From NCBI GenBank assembly GCA_016869335.1, contig VGEJ01000036.1, positions 1 to 13,864 on the forward strand: 13,864 nt of DNA, given 5' to 3'. Under the pieces are notes generated by a model. The model saw only the letters and a list, made by a program, of their open reading frames with translations. It was not told where the DNA came from and ran no database searches. Shown here piece by piece: positions 1 through 6,309 of this stretch (position 1 is the first letter of the stretch; the number at the start of each line of letters is the position of its first letter). Source of the stretch: Alphaproteobacteria bacterium (GTDB lineage: Bacteria > Pseudomonadota > Alphaproteobacteria > VGEJ01). A program made the translations under genes and the position numbers.

Positions 1-135
1 GAATGGTTCGAGTTGGTCGCACGCGTCAAGTCGAACCATTCCTATCAGTGCCCCGACGTCGTCGCGTTGCCGATCAACGGGGGCAACCCGGACTACCTCG
101 CCTGGGTCGCGGCCGAAACCAGGGAGCCGCGGTGA
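1..135 (+). CDS. cutA: CutA divalent-cation tolerance protein, C-terminal fragment
   Basis: The first 44 codons of the window, in frame 1, form the end of a CutA1 protein and stop at TGA 133-135. The 5' part lies outside the window. The fragment shows the family's C-terminal signature: a YQCPDVVALPI stretch (CutA proteins typically have YQxPE followed by a hydrophobic strand), then GNPDYLAWV (typical GxxDYLxWl). CutA1 is a small trimeric protein of about 105-115 residues, linked to copper and other divalent-metal tolerance in Escherichia coli, although its biochemical role is unsettled. Its stop codon overlaps the GTG start of the following transporter gene, so the two are probably co-transcribed and translationally coupled. 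The family assignment is firm for so short a piece. Confidence 0.88.
   Translation, partial: EWFELVARVKSNHSYQCPDVVALPINGGNPDYLAWVAAETREPR
121..126 (+). promoter_or_regulatory. Ribosome binding site of the MFS transporter gene
   Basis: AGGGAG lies 5 bases before the GTG at 132, inside the last codons of cutA. It decides the start: the same frame is open back to base 3, but that upstream part overlaps cutA in another frame and reads as an arginine-rich shadow. Confidence 0.7.
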
Positions 136-1340
136 CGGGCGCAGCGCGCTGGCCGCTCCTGTTCTCGAGCGCGGCACACACCTTCTCGCATCTCCTCATG
201 CTGCTCTACCCGACGGTCGTCCTGGCGCTCGGGAGCGAGTTCCCGCTGCCGTACGACGAGCTCGTCGCCCTCGCGCTGCCGGGCTTCGTGCTGTTTGGCG
301 CGGCCGCACTCCCTGCCGGCTGGCTCGGCGATCGCTGGAGCGCAACGGGAATGATGGCGGTCTTTTTTCTCGGGACCGGCGCGGCGGCGATCCTCACCGG
401 TCTCGCGACCGGGCCGTGGCAATTGGCCGGCGGCCTCGCGCTCATCGGCCTGTTCGCATCGATCTACCACCCGGTCGGAATCGCCTGGCTGGTTCACAAT
501 GCTGCCACCCGTGGCCGCGCGCTCGGGATCAACGGCGTGTTCGGCAGCGTGGGGACGGCGGGCGGCGCCGTCGTCGCGGGCGCCCTCACCGACCTCCTGA
601 GTTGGCGCGCCGCCTTCATCGTCCCCGGGGCCCTGTGCCTGCTCACGGGCATGGCGTTCGTCGTTCTCGCCCGGCGCGGTCGGCTGGTGGAGCCGGACGA
701 GACGTCGGCACCCCACGTCCCGGCATCCGCTGTCGATCTGCGCCGCGCGTTCGCCATCATGGCGATGACGGTCGTCTGCGTCGGACTGATCTATCAGACG
801 CTGGTGGTCGGGTTGCCCAAGGTCTTCAGCGAGCGGGTCGCCGATCTCGCGGGCGGCAGTACGGCCGTGGTGGGGCTGATGGTGTCGGCGGTCTTCTTGT
901 TGGGTGGGCTCGCCCAGCTGATCGGCGGTGAGCTCGCCGATCGCTACTCGCTGCGGACGATCTACGCGGCCGGCCTGGTCGGCGCGGTGCCGCTCGCGGC
1001 GCTCGCCTACGGGGCGGGGGACTTGTGGTTGGTTGCGGCGGCCATGGCGATGGTCGGCGCCCACTCGGTGGTGCTCCCGGCAGAGAACTCGTTGCTTGCG
1101 CAATTCACTCCGACGCAGTGGCGCGGCCGCATCTACGGCATCAAGTTCGTGCTGAACCTCGGCGTTTCATCGCTGGGCGTGGCGCTCGTCCCGCTCGTTC
1201 ACAGCTTGACGGGCTCGCTCGACGGCATCTTCGCCTTCATCGTGGTGTTTGCCACCATCGCCGCCGTACTGGCCCTGCTCATTCCGCGCGGGCGTGCGAG
1301 CAGGGCGTCGGTGCGGATGGCGCCGGCACCGGGCGAGTAG
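132..1340 (+). CDS. Major facilitator superfamily (MFS) transporter
   Basis: This encodes a 402-residue inner-membrane transporter with about 12 hydrophobic segments in two halves, separated by a polar loop near residues 180-205. The loop-2/3 signature of MFS proteins appears as GWLGDRW at 63-69, with a second-half counterpart GGELADRYS at 265-273. The protein is the usual MFS length of about 400. The overall pattern, with FSHLLMLLYPTVVLAL at the start and YHPVG at 112-116, recalls the fosmidomycin-resistance (Fsr)-like branch, but the substrate cannot be read from sequence. GTG 132 is chosen as start because of the AGGGAG 5 bases upstream and because it overlaps the cutA stop as GTGA. The gene ends 7 bases before the stop of the converging metY gene. 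Efflux of a drug or metabolite is the most likely role, by inference only. Confidence 0.88.
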   Translation: MTGAARWPLLFSSAAHTFSHLLMLLYPTVVLALGSEFPLPYDELVALALPGFVLFGAAALPAGWLGDRWSATGMMAVFFLGTGAAAILTGLATGPWQLAGGLALIGLFASIYHPVGIAWLVHNAATRGRALGINGVFGSVGTAGGAVVAGALTDLLSWRAAFIVPGALCLLTGMAFVVLARRGRLVEPDETSAPHVPASAVDLRRAFAIMAMTVVCVGLIYQTLVVGLPKVFSERVADLAGGSTAVVGLMVSAVFLLGGLAQLIGGELADRYSLRTIYAAGLVGAVPLAALAYGAGDLWLVAAAMAMVGAHSVVLPAENSLLAQFTPTQWRGRIYGIKFVLNLGVSSLGVALVPLVHSLTGSLDGIFAFIVVFATIAAVLALLIPRGRASRASVRMAPAPGE

Positions 1341-1347
1341 GGCGCCT

Positions 1348-2628
1348 TCAGGCGGCAAGCGCCTGGTCGAGATCGCGGATGATGTCGTTCGCGCTCTCGA
1401 GCCCGATCGATAGCCGCACGACGTCGGGTCCCGAGCCCGATGCGACAAGCTGCTCGGCATTGAGTTGCCGATGTGTCGTCGAGGCCGGGTGAATGATCAG
1501 GCTGCGGGTGTCGCCGATGTTGGCCAAGTGCGATAGCAGCGACACATTCTCAACCAGTCGGATGCCAGCCTCGTAGCCGCCCTTGACGCCGAAAGTCATG
1601 ACCGCGCCGGCCCCATTGGACAGGTACTTCCTCGCCAGGTTGTGGTAGCGGCTTGAAGGCAGACCGGCGTAGGAGACCCATGCCACGCGGTCGTGGCTCT
1701 CGAGGAACGTGGCCACCTTCAGAGCGTTCTCACAGTGCCGCGCCATGCGCAGCGGCAGGGTCTCGATGCCGGTCAGAATCAGGAACGCGTTCATCGGGCT
1801 TAGCGCCGGACCCAGGTCGCGCAGACCGACCGTGCGAGCGGCGACACAGAAGGCCATGTCGCCGAAGGTCTCGTAGAAGCGCAGGTTGTGATACGAGGGC
1901 GTCGGCTCCGTCAGGGCAGGGAACTTGCCGCCCGCCGCCCAGTCGAACTTGCCCGACTCGACGAGGATGCCGCCGATCGAGTTGCCGTGGCCGCCCAGGA
2001 ACTTTGTGAGCGAGTGCACGATGATGTCGGCGCCCCAACCGAACGGTCGGCAGAGGTAGGGTGAGGCCAGCGTGTTGTCGACGATGAGCGGGATTCCGGC
2101 CCCGTGCGCGATCGCGGCGATCGACTCGATGTCGATGACGATGCCACCAGGGTTGGCTAGGCTCTCGATGAAGATGGCTTTGGTGCGCGGCGTCAACGCC
2201 CGGCGGAAGTTGTCGGGATCATCGGGATCGACGAGAAGGCCTGTCCAGCCCATGCGCCGGAACGAGTGACTGAACTGGGTGATCGAGCCACCATAGAGCT
2301 TGTCGGAGGCGATGAACTCGTCGCCGACCTCGAGCAGCGTGTGCATCACGAGCAGCTGAGCGGCGTGTCCCGAGGCGGCCGCCAGCGCGGCCCGGCCGCC
2401 CTCGAGCGCGGCGACCCGCTCCTCCAATACCGACGTCGTCGGGTTGGTGATGCGTGTGTAGATGTTCCCGAACACTTGGAGATTGAAGAGCGACGCCGCA
2501 TGGTCGACGTCGTCGAACACGTAGGACGTGGTCTGGTAGATCGGGGTCGTCCGCGCACCGGTCGTGGGGTCGGGCGCGGCGCCGGCATGAATCGCCAGGG
2601 TCTCGAAACCGTACTCGGGAGTGTCCAT
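1348..2628 (-). CDS. metY: O-acetylhomoserine sulfhydrylase (O-acetylhomoserine aminocarboxypropyltransferase)
   Basis: This is a full-length 426-residue PLP enzyme of the Cys/Met metabolism family. It joins O-acetylhomoserine with sulfide to give homocysteine, the direct-sulfhydrylation route to methionine, in the cytoplasm. The N-terminus FETLAIHAG, followed by TTPIYQTTSYVF, is typical of MetY. Tyr57 and Arg59 in NIYTRITNPT contact the PLP phosphate in this family. Asp184 in VDNTLASPY binds the PLP pyridine, and Lys209 in HSLTKFLGGHG is the Schiff-base lysine. Length and motifs favour MetY over cystathionine gamma-synthase or MetZ, which are usually nearer 400 residues. The ATG is one base after the stop of the CoA-binding gene, and AAGGG lies 8 bases before the ATG inside that gene. 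The two are therefore probably translationally coupled. No SAM riboswitch is possible in the one-base gap, so any control must act on the operon promoter. Confidence 0.95.
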   Translation of the reverse strand: MDTPEYGFETLAIHAGAAPDPTTGARTTPIYQTTSYVFDDVDHAASLFNLQVFGNIYTRITNPTTSVLEERVAALEGGRAALAAASGHAAQLLVMHTLLEVGDEFIASDKLYGGSITQFSHSFRRMGWTGLLVDPDDPDNFRRALTPRTKAIFIESLANPGGIVIDIESIAAIAHGAGIPLIVDNTLASPYLCRPFGWGADIIVHSLTKFLGGHGNSIGGILVESGKFDWAAGGKFPALTEPTPSYHNLRFYETFGDMAFCVAARTVGLRDLGPALSPMNAFLILTGIETLPLRMARHCENALKVATFLESHDRVAWVSYAGLPSSRYHNLARKYLSNGAGAVMTFGVKGGYEAGIRLVENVSLLSHLANIGDTRSLIIHPASTTHRQLNAEQLVASGSGPDVVRLSIGLESANDIIRDLDQALAA

Positions 2629-2629
2629 T

Positions 2630-3112
2630 CTAGACGCCCTTTTTTCGTTTGCTGCTTATCACGCGCGTGTTGATGCCGAGCCAGCCGATCTCGCCGCTCA
2701 GCCGTCCGTATTCGATCTTGGGGCAGCGGTTCATGATGACAGTCAGTCCGGCCCTCTCGGCCCGCCGTGCCGCCGCGTCATCGCGGACACCAAGCTGCAT
2801 CCAAACCACGCGCGCGCCGACCTCAATCGCCTCGTCCGTAATCGGGCCCGCCGCTTGGGAAGCGCGAAAGATGTCCACCATGTCGATCTTGAAGGGGATC
2901 TCGGCGAGCGCGCCATAGACCCGCTCGCCGAGGATCATACCTCCCGCCTCCTTGGGATTCACTGGGACGATCCGGTAGCCTTTCCTCTGCAGATACTTCA
3001 TCGCGAAATAGCTGGGCCGGTTCCAGTGCGCGCTCGCCCCTACCATGGCGATCGTCCGGACGCTGCGGAGGACGCCGCGGATGAGGTCCTCGGGGTAGTA
3101 GTCGTGGTCCAT
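2630..3112 (-). CDS. CoA-binding domain protein (CoA_binding_2, YccU-like)
   Basis: The gene encodes a 160-residue Rossmann-fold protein, full length for the family. The nucleotide-binding loop is IAMVGAS at 21-27, followed by the family's NRPSYFAMKYLQRKGYRIVPVNP at 31-53, given here by its key residues Pro33, Tyr41, Gly45 and Asn52-Pro53. Near residue 72 come PFKIDMVDIFR and, later, VVWMQLGV and MNRCPKIEYGRL, the last with the conserved Cys130-Pro131. Proteins of this type resemble the CoA-binding domain of succinyl-CoA synthetase; their physiological role is mostly unknown. The gene starts 14 bases after the crotonase stop, with only a weak ribosome site, and ends one base before metY. Sitting between a crotonase-like protein and MetY, it may bind an acyl-CoA or act on O-acetylhomoserine or sulfur metabolism, but that is inference from context. 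Confidence 0.88.
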   Translation of the reverse strand: MDHDYYPEDLIRGVLRSVRTIAMVGASAHWNRPSYFAMKYLQRKGYRIVPVNPKEAGGMILGERVYGALAEIPFKIDMVDIFRASQAAGPITDEAIEVGARVVWMQLGVRDDAAARRAERAGLTVIMNRCPKIEYGRLSGEIGWLGINTRVISSKRKKGV

Positions 3113-3126
3113 CGCGTCCGGGGACT

Positions 3127-3921
3127 TCAGGCGTCTCGCCACACCGGTGCACGCTTGCCGAGGAACGCATCGATGCCCTCCTCGGCGTCGGCCGCCAGCA
3201 TGTTGTAGGCCATCACTTGGCTCGCATAGTCGTAGGCGGCCGATAGCTCCATGTCGATCTGGCGATAGAACGCCTCCTTGCCGATCGCGACCGTGCGCCG
3301 CGACTTGGCAGCGATCCGTTGCGCCAGGGCGGTGACGGCGCGATCGAGCTCGGTCGCGGGGACGGCTCGATTGACGAGGCCGAGATCGGCCGCGTCCGTG
3401 GCGCCGATGGCCTCGCCGGTCAGCAGCATTTCCATCGCGCGCTTGCGCGGCACGTTGCGGCTCAGGCTCACCATGGGTGTCGAGCAGAAGAGGCCGATGT
3501 TGACCCCAGGGGTGGCGAACGACGCGTCCTCGCTGGCGATCGCGAGATCGCAACTCGCTACGAGCTGGCAGCCCGCCGCCGAGGCTACCCCGTGGACGCG
3601 CGCGATGACGGGCACCGGCGAGCGGATCATCGCCAGCATGACCTGGCTCGAGAGCCGGAACACCGCCTGATAGGCGTCGGCGGAGTTGAGCGCTCGGAGT
3701 TCCTTGAGGTCATGTCCCGAGCAGAATGCCGCGCCGGCGCCGGCGATCACGACCACCCGTACATCGGGCGCCTCCGCCGCCGCGACGACCTCGCCGAGGA
3801 GCGCCTGGAGGAGCGCGCGTGAGAGTGCGTTGCGCGCGGTGGGCCGATTGAGCGTCAAGTGGAGGATACCGTCGCGCAAGTCGCGTTGCAGGCAGTCGAT
3901 TCTCGCCTCTGGCTCGGCCAT
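3127..3921 (-). CDS. Enoyl-CoA hydratase/isomerase family protein, ECHDC3-like, lacking both classical catalytic glutamates
   Basis: This 264-residue crotonase-fold protein has the oxyanion-hole strand GAAFCSGHDLKEL at 63-75 and the second oxyanion segment HGVASAAGCQL at 110-120. Aligning by eye to rat mitochondrial crotonase, the position of Glu144 is Gln119 and that of Glu164 is Gly139, with the same 20-residue spacing. Standard enoyl-CoA hydration is therefore unlikely. The stretches AAGCQLVASCD, SFATPGVN and GLFCSTP closely recall human ECHDC3 as I remember it, so this is probably a bacterial ECHDC3-type protein of unknown reaction. ATG 3921 is preferred because GGAG (3930-3933) precedes it by 8 bases; ATG 3942 would add 7 residues. 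The frame stays open to 4113, but that part overlaps the rplM promoter and looks like a shadow. First gene of the operon with the CoA-binding gene and metY. Confidence 0.9.
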   Translation of the reverse strand: MAEPEARIDCLQRDLRDGILHLTLNRPTARNALSRALLQALLGEVVAAAEAPDVRVVVIAGAGAAFCSGHDLKELRALNSADAYQAVFRLSSQVMLAMIRSPVPVIARVHGVASAAGCQLVASCDLAIASEDASFATPGVNIGLFCSTPMVSLSRNVPRKRAMEMLLTGEAIGATDAADLGLVNRAVPATELDRAVTALAQRIAAKSRRTVAIGKEAFYRQIDMELSAAYDYASQVMAYNMLAADAEEGIDAFLGKRAPVWRDA

Positions 3922-3929
3922 CGTGCTCG

Positions 3930-3933
3930 CTCC
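3930..3933 (-). promoter_or_regulatory. Ribosome binding site supporting the start of the ECHDC3-like gene
   Basis: GGAG on the minus strand stands 8 bases before ATG 3921. The in-frame ATG at 3942 has only a weak AGG. A TATGAT on the minus strand (3949-3954) resembles a -10 element and would place a transcript start near 3942, again favouring the 3921 start. No good -35 partner was seen, so the promoter is not annotated. Confidence 0.45.
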
Positions 3934-3971
3934 GGCGGTCATCGGCCTATCATAGAGCGCCCGCGCGGTCG

Positions 3972-3983
3972 TGCGGTACCGCA
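3972..3983. repeat. 12-bp perfect palindrome between the ECHDC3-like operon and rplM
   Basis: TGCGGTACCGCA reads identically on both strands. It lies about 50 bases upstream of the chosen start of the minus-strand operon. If the TATGAT at 3949-3954 is that operon's -10, the palindrome covers the -35 region. The core GGTACCGC recurs in the same orientation at 4015-4022. It could be a repressor operator, but no regulator gene is in the window. Confidence 0.4.
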
Positions 3984-4054
3984 AACGCCGTGATGCATCT
4001 GCCCGACATACCCTGGTACCGCCTTCTAACGCCTTGCCCTTGCGTACTTTCTCG

Positions 4055-4082
4055 TTGACACGCACGCGCGTACCCGCATCAT
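4055..4082 (+). promoter_or_regulatory. Probable sigma-70-type promoter of rplM-rpsI
   Basis: A perfect -35 TTGACA (4055-4060) is followed after 16 bases by CATCAT (4077-4082), which matches TATAAT at four of six positions. Transcription would start near 4089, giving a leader of about 27 bases that carries the rplM ribosome site. The exact -10 is less sure than the -35. Confidence 0.6.
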
Positions 4083-4090
4083 GCGGGCAC
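4070..4090. repeat. Imperfect palindrome overlapping the rplM -10 region
   Basis: The arms CCCGCAT (4073-4079) and ATGCGGG (4081-4087) are perfect inverted repeats around a single central C. After one mismatch (A4072 with C4088), they extend by GT and AC on the outside. It covers the predicted -10 and start region of rplM, which suits an operator better than an mRNA element if the promoter call is right. No binding protein can be named from the window. Confidence 0.4.
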
Positions 4091-4115
4091 AGCGGCTGGG
4101 GTGCGAAGGACATAG

Positions 4116-4586
4116 ATGACCACGTTCATTGCGCGTCCGCGTGACATACAAAAGAAGTGGGTGCTGATCGACGCGGATGGCGTCGTGCTCGGCAGGCTCG
4201 CGAGCTATGTAGCCAATCGGCTGCGGGGCAAGCATCTCAAAGGCTTCACACCACACGTCGATGACGGCGACCACGTCATCGTGATCAACGCCGAGAAGGT
4301 CCGCCTGACGGGTCGCAAGCGCGCGGACAAAGTCTACTATGCGCACACTGGCTATCCAGGTGGGATCAAGGCTCGGACTGCCGGTCTCATCCTCGGCGGC
4401 CGCTATCCCGAGCGGGTGATCCAGAAGGCCGTCGAGCGGATGATCCCGCGTGGACCGCTGGGGCGCCAGCAGCTCTCCAATTTGCGCGTCTACGCCGGAC
4501 CCTCGCATCCGCACGTGGCGCAGAATCCGGCGGTGCTCGATTTCGCCGCGGCTAACCCGAAGAACGCAAGGAGCGTGCAGGCATGA
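4116..4586 (+). CDS. rplM: 50S ribosomal protein L13
   Basis: This is a 156-residue protein with the L13 fold throughout. It starts KWVLIDADGVVLGRLAS (the family's W-x-x-x-DA-x-x-x-x-LGRLA), followed by LRGKH near residue 38, DGDHVIVINAEKVRLTGRK, YYAHTGYPGG, the VERMIPRGPLGRQ segment and YAGPSHPH. L13 is an early-assembly protein of the large subunit that binds 23S rRNA. The start is fixed by GAAGGA at 4105-4110, 5 bases before the ATG. The length fits alphaproteobacterial L13, which has a slightly longer C-terminal tail than E. coli (142 residues). It overlaps rpsI by 4 bases. In E. coli, L13 represses its own operon at the mRNA leader; whether that happens here cannot be told. Confidence 0.98.
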   Translation: MTTFIARPRDIQKKWVLIDADGVVLGRLASYVANRLRGKHLKGFTPHVDDGDHVIVINAEKVRLTGRKRADKVYYAHTGYPGGIKARTAGLILGGRYPERVIQKAVERMIPRGPLGRQQLSNLRVYAGPSHPHVAQNPAVLDFAAANPKNARSVQA

Positions 4587-5059
4587 CCGCCGATCTGACC
4601 CAGATCGAGTCGCTGCGGGGTGCGCGCGGGCAGACCCCACCGGAGCCGGCGGCCGCACCGAAGATCGACGCCCAGGGCCGCTCCTATGCCACTGGCAAGC
4701 GCAAGAATGCGGTCGCCCGGGTTTGGCTGCGCCCCGGGAGTGGCAAGGTCGTGGTCAACGGGCGACGCTATCAGGAGTACTTCGCCCGTCCCGTCCTTCA
4801 GATGCTGATCAATCAACCCTTCATCGCGGCGGGGCGCGACGGCCAGTACGATGCCAAGTGCACCGTGAGCGGCGGCGGCCTGTCGGGCCAGGCCGGAGCG
4901 GTACGCCACGGCATCAGCCGCGCGTTGACGTTCTACGAGCCGACGCTGCGAGGAGCGCTGAAGTCGGGTGGTTTTCTCACCCGCGACGCCCGCGTCGTCG
5001 AACGCAAGAAGTACGGTAAGGCAAAGGCGCGCCGCAGCTTCCAGTTCTCCAAACGGTAG
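4583..5059 (+). CDS. rpsI: 30S ribosomal protein S9
   Basis: A 158-residue protein. The conserved S9 core begins near residue 33 with YATGKRKNAVARVWLRPGSG, here marked by Gly36, Lys37, Arg38, Ala41 and Arg43. It continues with VNGRRYQEYF, GGGLSGQAGAVRHGISRAL and KKYGKAKARRSFQFSKR at the C-terminus. The last residues of S9 reach the P-site tRNA anticodon loop, and the Ser-Lys-Arg end is intact. The first 30 or so residues are an extra Ala/Pro-rich arm, usual in alphaproteobacteria. The ATG overlaps the rplM stop as ATGA, and AAGGAG (4568-4573) lies 9 bases before it. The stop is followed by 52 bases before argC with no convincing terminator, so read-through into argC is likely. Confidence 0.98.
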   Translation: MTADLTQIESLRGARGQTPPEPAAAPKIDAQGRSYATGKRKNAVARVWLRPGSGKVVVNGRRYQEYFARPVLQMLINQPFIAAGRDGQYDAKCTVSGGGLSGQAGAVRHGISRALTFYEPTLRGALKSGGFLTRDARVVERKKYGKAKARRSFQFSKR

Positions 5060-5100
5060 GGGCCGGGACGCCAACCCGTTGGTGCCGCGCCGGACGCAGC

Positions 5101-5106
5101 GGGAGG
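5101..5106 (+). promoter_or_regulatory. Ribosome binding site of argC
   Basis: GGGAGG lies 5 bases before GTG 5112. It decides the start: the same frame is open back to 4968, but that portion lies inside rpsI and the rpsI-argC gap and does not resemble ArgC. Confidence 0.7.
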
Positions 5107-5111
5107 GACAG

Positions 5112-6218
5112 GTGAGGCAAGCAAGCAACGCGCGGAAGCGGGTCGCCATCCTCGGAGCGAGCGGCTACACCGGGGCGGAGTTGATCCGCCTGCTGTCGCG
5201 CCACCCGCAGGCCGACCTCGTCCTGCTCACGGGCGAGCGCCACGCCGATCAGCCGGTGGACGCGGTGTTCCCCCATCTCGGTGGGCTCGATCTGCCGCGT
5301 CTGGTGCCGATGGAGCGGGCCGACTGGGCCGGGCTCGACGTCGATGTCGTGTTCTGCGCACTGCCCCATGGAACCACTCAGGACGTGGTTTCGAGCCTGC
5401 TGGCGCCGAACGGCACGGCCTCGACCGATACACGCCCGCGCCTGAAGGGTGACGCGAAAGTCATCGATCTCTCGGCCGACTTCCGTCTGTTCGATACGGA
5501 TACCTATGCCCAGTGGTACGGCCACGCCCACCGCGCCCCGGGTTTGCAGCGCACCGCCGTCTACGGTCTCACCGAGTTTGCGCGCGAGGCAATCGCGGCG
5601 GCGCGCCTGGTCGCCTGCCCGGGGTGCTATCCCACCACCGCGCTCCTGCCGCTCGTCCCCGCCCTTGAGGCCGGCGCCATCGATGCCGACAACATCATCA
5701 TCGATGCCAAATCGGGCGTCAGCGGTGCGGGCCGCGCCGCCAAAGAGGCGAGCCTGTTCGCGGAAGTGAGCGAAGGCATCCACGCCTACGGGGTCGCGGC
5801 GCACCGGCACGCCCCGGAGATCGAACAGGAGCTCTCGCGCGCCGCGGGTGCCCCGATCATCGTCAACTTCACGCCGCATCTGATGCCGATGAACCGCGGC
5901 ATTCTCGCCACGATCTATGTATCGCTGCGCAACGGGTGGACGGCTGACGACCTGCGCCGCAGCCTCGCAGAGCGCTTCACGGGCGAGCCTTTCGTACGCG
6001 TGGTGCCGAAGGGCGTTGCACCTGCCACCAGGCACGTGCGCGGGTCGAACCACTGCCTGGTCGGGGTGTTCGAGGATCGGCTCAAAGGGCGCGCGATCGT
6101 GGTCTCGGTCCTCGACAACCTCGTGAAGGGATCTGCCGGTCAGGCGGTCCAGAACTTCAACCTCATGTGCGAGCTGGAAGAGACGCGCGGCCTCGAACAG
6201 GCGCCTTTGTTTCCCTAG
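5112..6218 (+). CDS. argC: N-acetyl-gamma-glutamyl-phosphate reductase
   Basis: This 368-residue, NADPH-dependent enzyme reduces N-acetyl-glutamyl phosphate to the semialdehyde, the third step of arginine synthesis, in the cytoplasm. The nucleotide loop VAILGASGYTGAEL is at 11-24. CALPHGTTQ at 82-90 and VIDLSADFRL at 117-126 are conserved. The catalytic cysteine is Cys172 in PGCYPT. AHRHAPEI at 230-237 carries the active-site histidine region, and GILATIYV and the C-terminal VLDNLVKGSAGQAVQN, marked by Asp-Asn-Leu-Lys-Gly, are typical. The size and layout fit the longer (type 1) ArgC group. The GTG start is supported by GGGAGG 5 bases upstream. A stretch around residues 98-113 (NGTASTDTRPRLKGDA) looks like a small polar insertion. 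It probably belongs to the rplM-rpsI transcript, since no promoter is evident in the 52-base gap. Confidence 0.96.
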   Translation: MRQASNARKRVAILGASGYTGAELIRLLSRHPQADLVLLTGERHADQPVDAVFPHLGGLDLPRLVPMERADWAGLDVDVVFCALPHGTTQDVVSSLLAPNGTASTDTRPRLKGDAKVIDLSADFRLFDTDTYAQWYGHAHRAPGLQRTAVYGLTEFAREAIAAARLVACPGCYPTTALLPLVPALEAGAIDADNIIIDAKSGVSGAGRAAKEASLFAEVSEGIHAYGVAAHRHAPEIEQELSRAAGAPIIVNFTPHLMPMNRGILATIYVSLRNGWTADDLRRSLAERFTGEPFVRVVPKGVAPATRHVRGSNHCLVGVFEDRLKGRAIVVSVLDNLVKGSAGQAVQNFNLMCELEETRGLEQAPLFP

Positions 6219-6231
6219 CATGGCTTCCTCG

Positions 6232-6259
6232 TTGATCGTCCGCCTGCCGGCCCTATGAT
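6232..6259 (+). promoter_or_regulatory. Promoter of the OmpA-like lipoprotein-glpX-recJ operon
   Basis: TTGATC (6232-6237) and TATGAT (6254-6259) are separated by 16 bases and match the sigma-70 consensus at four and five of six positions. Transcription would begin near 6266, giving a leader of about 43 bases before ATG 6310. The alternative in-frame GTG at 6274 would leave almost no leader, which supports the ATG. Confidence 0.6.
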
Positions 6260-6309
6260 GAACCGGTGGCGCGGTGTCGGGTGGGGCTTCGGTGCGGAGT
6301 GAAGCGACC

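Noticed and set aside
1341..1364. Short inverted repeats (CGCCT, AGGCG, CGCCT) at the MFS/metY convergent junction
   Set aside because: Stems of 5 bp with no following T-run on either strand, partly inside the metY coding end; not convincing as a terminator.
3943..4113. N-terminal extension of the ECHDC3-like protein to an ATG at 4113
   Set aside because: The extension overlaps the rplM promoter and ribosome site, is Arg-rich and unlike the family, while ATG 3921 has a ribosome site and gives a normal length.
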